Shown here piece after piece: positions 52,682 through 59,565 of a stretch of DNA of 64,000 nt. The stretch covers positions 1 through 64,000 of the forward strand of contig JAFASN010000130.1 in the NCBI GenBank assembly GCA_019244415.1, given 5' to 3'. How positions within the stretch are numbered: the stretch's first letter is position 1; the number at the start of each line of letters is the position of its first letter. The position numbers and the translations under genes were made by a program. Source of the stretch: Verrucomicrobiota bacterium. GTDB taxonomy: Bacteria > Verrucomicrobiota > Verrucomicrobiia > Chthoniobacterales > UBA10450. The notes under the pieces were generated by a model, which saw only the letters and a list, made by a program, of their open reading frames with translations, searched no databases and was not told the origin of the DNA.

Positions 52682-53800
52682 ATGAGCTCTGCCGCGAGCG
52701 CAATTGATCAGCTTTCCCGGAACCGCCTTTTCGAAGGAATCGGCGGCGACGTTCTCGAAAAAATCCGCCCGCAACTGGAAGTACTGCACTTCGATCGCGG
52801 TGAAGTCGTCTTTAACGAAGGCGACCCTGGCGATTCGCTCTTCCTGGTGAGCGAAGGTTCGGTGAAAATCTCGCGGCAGGACAAGCGCGGGCAGCAGCAG
52901 GTGCTCGCGTACATGCACCCGGGCAACTTTTTCGGCGAGCTCGCGATGCTCAATCGCGCCCCGCATTCCGCCATGGCCACGGCGGCTGAACCGACCACGC
53001 TCGGCGCCGTCACCGAAGAAACCTTTCAGCACTTGCTCGAGCTTGCGCCGAGCCGGCTGCATCTGAATTTCCTGCGCTCCGTCAGCGAACATCTGCGCAG
53101 TGTTAACGCCCATTTCATCAGTGAGACCTTGCGCAGCGAGAGGCTTAACCTCGTCGGGTCGATGGCGAACTCCATCATCCATGACTTGAAAAATCCGATC
53201 TGCATTGTGCGTTGCTGCGCGGATTTGATCGCAAGCGAAACGAACGATCCGCGCCTGCGCGAGCTTACCGGCATGCTCGATAGCGCGGTGGATGGCATGC
53301 TCGCCATGACACAGGAGCTGCTCGATTACGCCCGCGGCTCCATGCAGCTGCATAAACAGCTCGTCTCCATCTGGGGAATGCTGGACGAGCTGAACTCGCA
53401 GTCGCTCCGCTTGTTGCCGGGCAAAAACATCCAGTTCGTCAAACACATTCGCTACGACGGCAACATTGAGATCGACCCGGCCCGCTTCATTCGTGTGCTC
53501 GCAAACCTGATTAAAAATTCACGGGAAGCGATGCGCGGTGGCGGCATTCTCACGCTCACGACTGATCTCGTGCACGATCAAGTCGTCCTTCGCATCTCGG
53601 ATACCGGCAAAGGCATTCCACCGGAAGTCGTGCCTAAAGTGTTCGAGCCTTTTGTCACGCATGGCGAGCGCGCCGGCACCGGGCTTGGGCTCGCCATTGC
53701 CCGTTCCGTCATTGAAGCGCACGGCGGCAAAATCTCCATCTCGAGTGTGCAAGGCAGCGGGACAACGGTGGACATTCGTCTGCCCAAACCGCGCGAGTAG
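52682..53800 (+). CDS. histidine kinase with cyclic-nucleotide-binding-type sensor domain
   Basis: This is a soluble kinase of 372 aa from ATG 52682; an upstream GTG at 52628 overlaps the previous stop as GTGA and is an alternative. Residues 14-125 form a Crp-like beta barrel (HFDRGEVVFNEGDPGDSLFLVS, GNFFGELAMLNRAPHSAMA). The phosphate-contact Arg of true cAMP binders is His here, so the ligand may not be cAMP. DHp has His167 in SIIHDLKNPICI; ATPase boxes are NLIKNSREAM, DTGKGIP and GTGLGLAIARSV. It likely phosphorylates the adjacent response regulator. Confidence 0.82.
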   Translation: MSSAASAIDQLSRNRLFEGIGGDVLEKIRPQLEVLHFDRGEVVFNEGDPGDSLFLVSEGSVKISRQDKRGQQQVLAYMHPGNFFGELAMLNRAPHSAMATAAEPTTLGAVTEETFQHLLELAPSRLHLNFLRSVSEHLRSVNAHFISETLRSERLNLVGSMANSIIHDLKNPICIVRCCADLIASETNDPRLRELTGMLDSAVDGMLAMTQELLDYARGSMQLHKQLVSIWGMLDELNSQSLRLLPGKNIQFVKHIRYDGNIEIDPARFIRVLANLIKNSREAMRGGGILTLTTDLVHDQVVLRISDTGKGIPPEVVPKVFEPFVTHGERAGTGLGLAIARSVIEAHGGKISISSVQGSGTTVDIRLPKPRE

Positions 53801-53842
53801 CGGAGGCATTGCGGGTCTGTTTTAGCGCGACGAAGTTGCGCC

Positions 53843-55243
53843 GTGGCATCGCCGCGCAAACCGAGTCTCCTCGTTTTTCTTCCGGACCAGCAGCGGGCGG
53901 ATACCATCACGCCTGAGTACGCGCCGAACCTGGCGAAGCTGGCGCAGCAATCGGTCGTCTTCGAGCGCGCCTATGTCACACACCCGGTCTGCACACCGTC
54001 ACGCTCCGCCATCATGACGGGGACGTGGCCGCACCAAAACGGTTGTACTCACAACAGTGTCCTCTTGCCCGCTAAGTACAAGTGCCTGCCGCAATTCGTA
54101 GACAGTAACTATATCAGTGGCTACTTTGGCAAATGGCATTTGGGCGACGACGGCCGGGCGCAGCGTGGGTTTCAGCATTGGATTTCAACCGAAGGAACAA
54201 GTGACTACAGCCGCTATCTGATTGAACACGGCCAGAAGCCGGACCGGCCAGATAGCAGCTTTTCCGCGCGGTCTGTTAGTAGATTACCTATTGAGTTATC
54301 CAAGACACAATTCCTGGAGAAGCATGCCTGCGACTTCATTGAAAAGTACGGGCGCGAACCTTTCGTTCTGTTTGTCGCGTTTGTAGAACCTCATTCGCCG
54401 TATAATGGGCCGCTGAACGCGATCCACCTCTTGCCTGAGGAAGTAAGTACTCCAGCCGAACTCAGGCGCGATACGCCGCTACGGTATCGCCTGATGCAGG
54501 AGTGGCAGGAAGCGGAAGCGATCCTTGATCGTGAAAGGTTACCCGAGCAATACTACTTCGGCGTTACTCCGGAAGAACGCAGGAGTATACGGCAGCGCTA
54601 CCTCGGGCTAGTTACCCAGGTAGATCAAAGCATAGGAGCTATCCTGGAAACCCTGGTGAACAACGGCGTGTTCGATGAAACGATAATTGTTCATACCAGC
54701 GACCACGGCGACATGCTTGGTGATCATCAACTTTTCGGCAAGGAAGTGATGTTTGAAGAAGCGGTCCGCGTCCCATTGATCGTCAAAATGCCACACCAGC
54801 AGAGTGCGACGCGGTACAGTCATCCCATAAGTCAAATTGATCTATTACCGACATTGGTTGAACTACTCGGCGGCGAGCAGTCCGATCAGTTTGCGGGGAC
54901 AAGCCGGGCCGCTGTTCTACAGGAAACGGTAAGTACGCCGATCGATGATCCTGTATTTGTCGAATGGTCGCCAAACCGTACCAAAATCAAGAAGCGCAGC
55001 ACGCTTGGCTGGCGCTGGCGGATCCGCCGGGCAGCCAACGAATCAACTCGCACCATCATCTGCGCCGACGGCTGGAAATTATCATTGCGCAAAGGCGACG
55101 TGAACGAACTCTACCAGCTAAATCGCGATCCGGCTGAAACGACGAACTTGTTCGCCAAGCCTGAGTACACGCGAGTGATTCACGAGCTGACCGAACAAGT
55201 ACACGCCTGGCAGGAACGGACGCGCGATCCGCTCAAGCTATGA
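53843..55243 (+). CDS. Cys-type sulfatase
   Basis: The protein has 466 aa with GTG start, homologous in layout to alkaline-phosphatase-superfamily sulfatases. The formylglycine site is HPVCTPSRSAIMTG (CxPxR); GYFGKWHLGD follows with the active-site Lys and His, and the second metal site is IVHTSDHGDMLGDHQLFGKE. The N-terminal metal motif reads VFLPDQQRADT instead of the usual DDQR. No signal peptide is seen, so either it is cytoplasmic or the start is wrong. It may act on sulfated glycan or lipid. Its 3' end overlaps the convergent gene by 11 bp. Confidence 0.85.
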   Translation: MASPRKPSLLVFLPDQQRADTITPEYAPNLAKLAQQSVVFERAYVTHPVCTPSRSAIMTGTWPHQNGCTHNSVLLPAKYKCLPQFVDSNYISGYFGKWHLGDDGRAQRGFQHWISTEGTSDYSRYLIEHGQKPDRPDSSFSARSVSRLPIELSKTQFLEKHACDFIEKYGREPFVLFVAFVEPHSPYNGPLNAIHLLPEEVSTPAELRRDTPLRYRLMQEWQEAEAILDRERLPEQYYFGVTPEERRSIRQRYLGLVTQVDQSIGAILETLVNNGVFDETIIVHTSDHGDMLGDHQLFGKEVMFEEAVRVPLIVKMPHQQSATRYSHPISQIDLLPTLVELLGGEQSDQFAGTSRAAVLQETVSTPIDDPVFVEWSPNRTKIKKRSTLGWRWRIRRAANESTRTIICADGWKLSLRKGDVNELYQLNRDPAETTNLFAKPEYTRVIHELTEQVHAWQERTRDPLKL

Positions 55244-56018
55244 TCGAGCGCACCGCCATACCTTTGACTAACTTGCTCCAGCGAGACTGCTCCGGCTCGG
55301 CCAATTCGCCCATCGTCACATAGTTGCCGTTGTCGCGCTGGAACCATGTTGGCAACGACAGGCCGGCTGCCTTGATACTCCGGTAGCAATTTTGAGTGAT
55401 CACTCCACGTTGCGTACTTTCGCCGAAAACGGCGTAGTTATCCCGCGTCACAAACAGCCGCAAATCACCCGGCTTACTGATCTCGTCCTTCAGTTCGTCC
55501 ATGACCTTCGCGTTACGAATATCTGTTTTCATATGTCGGAAAAGATACCGCAGTACTTTGACCCGAATGTATTGGTGGATCCAGATCTGATACCATCTCC
55601 TTCTCTCAAGCAGAACGTCGCCATTGGCAGTAGGACGTGCGCGGGGAAAAAGCGATAGCTCCGGTTTCTCGAGAGTTATGCGGCAACGGCAACAAAGCAG
55701 GGCAGCGACATCGGGCTGAAGGCGAACATGGTCGAATAGTTCAATGAACTTCGGCGTGACTAGTTGGATGGGATACTTATCGTCCGAACACCAGTAAACC
55801 CATTCTTCGTCGTCGAGGTCGTTGATCAGGCGAAGTACCGTGCCAGGTATATCCGCCGGCGTTTCGATGTAATGTTCACGATCTGTGTTTTTGCCTCGTA
55901 GTCTCTGATACGGAATGCGAAAGACAAAGGGGTGATCCGGCCAAAGCCTGGCGTATTGCTCGATCATATGCCGGGTAATCACGCGGTGGCGATCCCAGCT
56001 CAGGACGATGGCTTTCAC
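55233..56018 (-). CDS. glycosyltransferase-like protein (GT-A type), uncharacterised
   Basis: The 261-aa protein begins KAIVLSWDRHRVITRHMIEQY and has a DxD-like site in LDDEEWVYWCSDDKYPIQL (Trp-Cys-Ser-Asp-Asp), with aromatic-rich DNYAVFGESTQRGVIT and NGNYVTMGELAEP toward the C-terminus. This pattern is that of small bacterial GT-A enzymes on surface polysaccharide islands. No signal or membrane helix is seen. Its ATG overlaps the kdsD stop by 4 bp (56015-56018, ATGA), so it is coupled to LPS synthesis. Confidence 0.6.
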   Translation of the reverse strand: MKAIVLSWDRHRVITRHMIEQYARLWPDHPFVFRIPYQRLRGKNTDREHYIETPADIPGTVLRLINDLDDEEWVYWCSDDKYPIQLVTPKFIELFDHVRLQPDVAALLCCRCRITLEKPELSLFPRARPTANGDVLLERRRWYQIWIHQYIRVKVLRYLFRHMKTDIRNAKVMDELKDEISKPGDLRLFVTRDNYAVFGESTQRGVITQNCYRSIKAAGLSLPTWFQRDNGNYVTMGELAEPEQSRWSKLVKGMAVRSIIA

Positions 56019-56986
56019 AGTAGCTTTAGGCGGGTTAAGTCCTGCGAATCGACAATGCCCACCGGGATATTGTCGTCGTTCACCACGACCAGGTCATCGA
56101 TGCGGTGGCGCTCGAGCAGATTGAGTACTTCCACCGCGAGCTTGTTTTCATGGACGGCTACCGGGTTCAGCGTCATCAGGTCAGCGACGAGCCGGTCGCC
56201 AATTTTCGGGTCGGTCTGGAAATGGCGGGCGAAGTCGCCGTGGGTGAAAATGCCAAGCAACCTGCCGTCGCCGTCGGCCACAACGGCCGCCCCGGCGCGT
56301 ACCGTAGTCATTGCCTTGAGCACCTCACGAATCTTTGTGTCGGGCGGCACCATTGCCAGGGCGTCGCGCGGGCGCATCACCTGATGTACTCGCATGAGAA
56401 GGCTGCGGCCGATCATTCCCGCCGGATGATACCGGGCGAAGTCCTCCTTTTTAAAACCGCGCGCCTCGAGAAGTACCATGGCCAGAGCATCGCCGAGCGC
56501 GAGCATGACGGTCGTGCTGGAGGTGGGGGCAAGGTTCAGCGGGCATGCTTCCTGTTCGATCTCGAAGTCCAGTACGATGTGCGCGTTCTGCGCCAGCGTT
56601 GATTCGGCCGCGCCGCAGATGGCGATGATCTTCACTTCAAGGCGCCCGAGCGCCGGTAGAATGCGGAGCAATTCCTCGGTCTCGCCGCTCGCACTGAGCG
56701 CCAGGACGACGTCGCCTTCCGCCACCATGCCGAGATCACCGTGCAGCGCGTTGAGCGAATCGAGCACTACTGCGGGCGAGCCGGTGCTGGTAAGGGTGGC
56801 GGCAATTTTGCTGCCGATGTTTCCCGATTTACCCACGCCGAGTACAACAACTTTGCCCCGCGCATCCGCTGCCTTGCGCAGGATTTCCACCGCATCGCTG
56901 AAATTTTGCCCGAGCCGCTCCCGGACGCGCTGAAGCTCGCGAATCTCAATATCGAGCACACGTGCGGCCTTTTCGAGGTAGTCCAT
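56015..56986 (-). CDS. kdsD: D-arabinose 5-phosphate isomerase (KdsD/KpsF family)
   Basis: The protein has 323 aa from ATG 56986 (MDYLEKAARVLD). The SIS isomerase domain (about 1-200) has GKSGNIGSKIAATLTSTG, LHGDLGMVAEGDVVLALSASG and APTSSTTVMLALGDALAM. It is followed by two CBS domains (RVHQVMRPRDALAMVPPDTKIREVL; LVADLMTLNPVAVHENKLA). It converts ribulose-5-P to arabinose-5-P for Kdo synthesis, in keeping with LpxL and RfaE2. The longer reading to 57244 is a shadow. Confidence 0.93.
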   Translation of the reverse strand: MDYLEKAARVLDIEIRELQRVRERLGQNFSDAVEILRKAADARGKVVVLGVGKSGNIGSKIAATLTSTGSPAVVLDSLNALHGDLGMVAEGDVVLALSASGETEELLRILPALGRLEVKIIAICGAAESTLAQNAHIVLDFEIEQEACPLNLAPTSSTTVMLALGDALAMVLLEARGFKKEDFARYHPAGMIGRSLLMRVHQVMRPRDALAMVPPDTKIREVLKAMTTVRAGAAVVADGDGRLLGIFTHGDFARHFQTDPKIGDRLVADLMTLNPVAVHENKLAVEVLNLLERHRIDDLVVVNDDNIPVGIVDSQDLTRLKLL

Positions 56987-57061
56987 CGAAGTATAATTGT
57001 GAACCGGGGGACGAAGCCGGGCAAGATGCCCGGGCGTTCGCGGCGTGGGAGGAGATTTTGT

Positions 57062-57358
57062 ATGAAACCATTCGTTCTTAGCAGCTTCATTGCGCTGGTA
57101 CTCGCTGGCACGGCATTTGGCCAAACCTTCACCGCGCCCGCGCAGCCGCGGCGCACGACCAGGCCGCAGCCTGCACCGCCAATCACATCGCGTGATGTCG
57201 AGGGCGTAGTACCGCGTGCTGTTCGCGGCGGGAACCCGGCGCAAATGCTTAATCCCCGCGCCCCGGCGAAGTACGGCACGTCCCGACAGAACGTGATGTT
57301 GAAGCCGGACGGCTCGGGCCGCTGGAATGGCATCCGGCTGTTCGTGATTAACTTCTGA
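57062..57358 (+). CDS. small secreted protein, unrecognised
   Basis: The protein is 98 aa from ATG 57062, preceded by an AGGAG ribosome site. A signal peptide (VLSSFIALVLAGTAFGQ, cleavage likely after AFG or GQ) leads to a basic, proline-rich stretch (TAPAQPRRTTRPQPAPP) and a compact end KPDGSGRWNGIRLFVINF. I cannot name a family. It is divergent from kdsD (75 bp) and 4 bp of its end may overlap a CTG start of the next glycosyltransferase gene. Confidence 0.5.
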   Translation: MKPFVLSSFIALVLAGTAFGQTFTAPAQPRRTTRPQPAPPITSRDVEGVVPRAVRGGNPAQMLNPRAPAKYGTSRQNVMLKPDGSGRWNGIRLFVINF

Positions 57359-57426
57359 GCGGCGAAACAGCGAACGCCGAGCTTCCGGTTGTCGCGTCTT
57401 ATTGCGCGACGTTTCTCAAGCCGGAG

Positions 57427-58533
57427 ATGCTGCACATCTATCGGCAGATCACCTCGCTGCGGCGTGTGCGCCCGGTGGTGATCGCGCAAAAGCGGGAGAA
57501 CGCCGACAAATTTCCGTTTGCCCGGCTGGATCTCGTTAGGAAAACGCCGGGGCATTTTCTGCGTCGATTCTGGACCCGCCAGCTGCGCGACACGCCGTGG
57601 CAGCTCACGCGTGCTGAAACCGCGCAGTTGATCTGTGTACTCACTCGGGAAAAAGCGGAGTTGCTGCACATTTATTTCGGTCATATCGCGGTGCATTTGC
57701 TGCCGTTGATCCGCCATTGGCCGCAGCCGTCGATTGTCTCGTTTCATGGCGCTGACGTCGGCGTTGATCTGGAGAAGCGCGCGTATCGCGAAGCGACCCT
57801 GGAGATGCTTTCGGCTGTTCGTCGGGTGCTCGTCCGGTCAGAGTCATTGCGCGACGCGTTGGCCGCGATCGGTTGTGAGGAATCGCGGATTGTCGTCCAG
57901 CGCACCGGCATTCCGCTGGAGGAATTTGCGTTCCGGCAACGAACGGCACCGGCGGACGGACAATGGCGTTTGCTTCAGGCCTGCCGCCTGATCGAGAAAA
58001 AGGGATTGGCCACGACGCTGCGCGCATTCGCGCAATTCCGGCGCAACTTTCCTGGCGCAACGTTGACGATTGCCGGCGACGGCCCACTGCGCAGCGAACT
58101 CGAGGAACTCGCCCGCGAACTTCAGCTCGGTGACGCAGTTCGCTTCACGGGCTTCATCTCGCAAGCGGAGCTGCGCGATTTGCTGTACTCATCGCATGCG
58201 TTTTTTCACCCGAGCGAAACAGGCAGTGACGGCAACCAGGAAGGCGTGCCGAACTCGATACTGGAGGCGATGGCGAGCGGTTTGCCGGTTTTCGCCACGC
58301 GCCACGGCGGAATTCCAGAAGTGGTGGAAAACGGACGCACCGGTTTTCTGGTCAGCGAGCGTGACTTTACCTCGTTAGCTCAGCGATTGATCGAAGCTGT
58401 AAGCAACCCGGAGGAGCTTTTCGCGCTCGGCCGCATGGGCTCGGAAGCGGTGGCGCGCGAGTTTGATCAACGCGAGCAAACCCGTCGGCTGGAAGAGATT
58501 TACCTGAGCGAAATGAATCACCGCTCAGCGTGA
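57427..58533 (+). CDS. family 4 glycosyltransferase
   Basis: The GT-B protein has 368 aa from ATG 57427. The donor half has ACRLIEKKGLATTLRAF, LTIAGDGPLRSELEELA, RFTGFISQAELRDLLYSS and the E-x7-E motif in EGVPNSILEAMASGLPVFA with GGIPEVVENGRTGFLV. The conserved N-terminal strand seems cut: the in-frame sequence upstream, VVASYCATFLKPEMLHIYRQ, is the usual family N-terminus and is open back to a CTG at 57355 that overlaps the previous stop as CTGA. A non-AUG start is therefore likely, adding 24 residues. The acceptor is unknown. Confidence 0.8.
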   Translation: MLHIYRQITSLRRVRPVVIAQKRENADKFPFARLDLVRKTPGHFLRRFWTRQLRDTPWQLTRAETAQLICVLTREKAELLHIYFGHIAVHLLPLIRHWPQPSIVSFHGADVGVDLEKRAYREATLEMLSAVRRVLVRSESLRDALAAIGCEESRIVVQRTGIPLEEFAFRQRTAPADGQWRLLQACRLIEKKGLATTLRAFAQFRRNFPGATLTIAGDGPLRSELEELARELQLGDAVRFTGFISQAELRDLLYSSHAFFHPSETGSDGNQEGVPNSILEAMASGLPVFATRHGGIPEVVENGRTGFLVSERDFTSLAQRLIEAVSNPEELFALGRMGSEAVAREFDQREQTRRLEEIYLSEMNHRSA

Positions 58534-58555
58534 TTCGAACCGGAAAAGGAAGAAA

Positions 58556-59563
58556 TCACAGCTGACAGAAAAAATGCGCAAGACTTTTCCTGCCCGTACT
58601 AAACGATAGTTTCTCCATCGCGATTTCAATTGCGCGTGCCGCTATCGCCCGGCGCTCACCCTCATGCTCCAGCAGTCGCTGCGCAATGGTGATGAGCTGG
58701 TCTGCGGTGCGATCAACGCCGCAGGTTTCTGGGTAGGCGATTGTCTCAGTGGCGCCATCGCCGCCAACGCAAACACTTCGGCAGAGCAGGGCGTCGCCCG
58801 CTACCTGGCCGGGCACACGGCTGCGGTCGAGCTGAAAAACAATCTTGTGGCGCGCGACCTCGCCCAGGTAAGCGCGGTAGCTGGCGCGTTGTTCGTGTAC
58901 CCGTACTTTGGCGAAACCGATCTGCGCGATCATGCGCGCGCCGCGGCGGCGATCAAGATTGAAAACAGTGACGGCTTCACGCGTGGCATCGCTGATCTTT
59001 TTCGCCGCCAGCAGCGCCGCGAGGTGATTCCGCGATGGCACATCGAACTCGCGCGTACCGACGAAAATGCCCGCGCGATGCGCTGCCGACCAGTTCCAGT
59101 TTTCATCGTCAATGGGGCATGGCGTGGGGATAAATGCCACCCGCCTGGATGTGACCAACCGCAGGATCTGCGCGGCGTGCTCCGTACTGGCCACGCAGCC
59201 ATCTGCTGCGCGCGCGATTCGCACGAAGCGCTCAAACTTTCCCGGATCACTCAACTGCTGCGCGATCTGGTGCATGCCGGTTTCCTTGAATGCGACCGCA
59301 ACCGGCCGCTTCGCTCTCCTGAGCTCGCTCAGCGCCCGTTCGGTCGCGCGAAAATCGCCGCGTAACATAAGCAGCACCGGCCAGCCGCTGGCGAGCGCGC
59401 GCTTTGTCTCGCGAAAAACCGCGCCATGCGTGCAGGCGGCGTAGGCGTGAAAGTTGACCGGTGCATGTACTTTGGATGACGCGCGCGCCTGCTCGTCGGA
59501 AAAATGTTGCTCCGGATCGCGCCCGGCGGGATTGAGTACCGCGAGCCGGAAATCATCGGCCAT
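58556..59563 (-). CDS. glycosyltransferase-like hypothetical protein
   Basis: The protein has 335 aa from ATG 59563; a TTG at 59569 overlaps the upstream stop as TTGA and is an alternative. It has Rossmann-like halves: VNFHAYAACTHGAVFRETKR, RVAFIPTPCPID, GIFVGTREFDVPSRNH and FQLDRSRVPGQVAGDALLCR with CVGGDGATETIAYPE near the end, which recalls the donor-binding half of GT-B enzymes. No classical motif is certain. It is the last gene after the PBP on the minus strand and overlaps its stop region. Function is unassigned. Confidence 0.45.
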   Translation of the reverse strand: MADDFRLAVLNPAGRDPEQHFSDEQARASSKVHAPVNFHAYAACTHGAVFRETKRALASGWPVLLMLRGDFRATERALSELRRAKRPVAVAFKETGMHQIAQQLSDPGKFERFVRIARAADGCVASTEHAAQILRLVTSRRVAFIPTPCPIDDENWNWSAAHRAGIFVGTREFDVPSRNHLAALLAAKKISDATREAVTVFNLDRRRGARMIAQIGFAKVRVHEQRASYRAYLGEVARHKIVFQLDRSRVPGQVAGDALLCRSVCVGGDGATETIAYPETCGVDRTADQLITIAQRLLEHEGERRAIAARAIEIAMEKLSFSTGRKSLAHFFCQL

Positions 59564-59565
59564 GC

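Noticed and set aside
52313..53446. 377-codon minus-strand frame opposite the sensor kinase
   Set aside because: It is a shadow of a conserved kinase gene.
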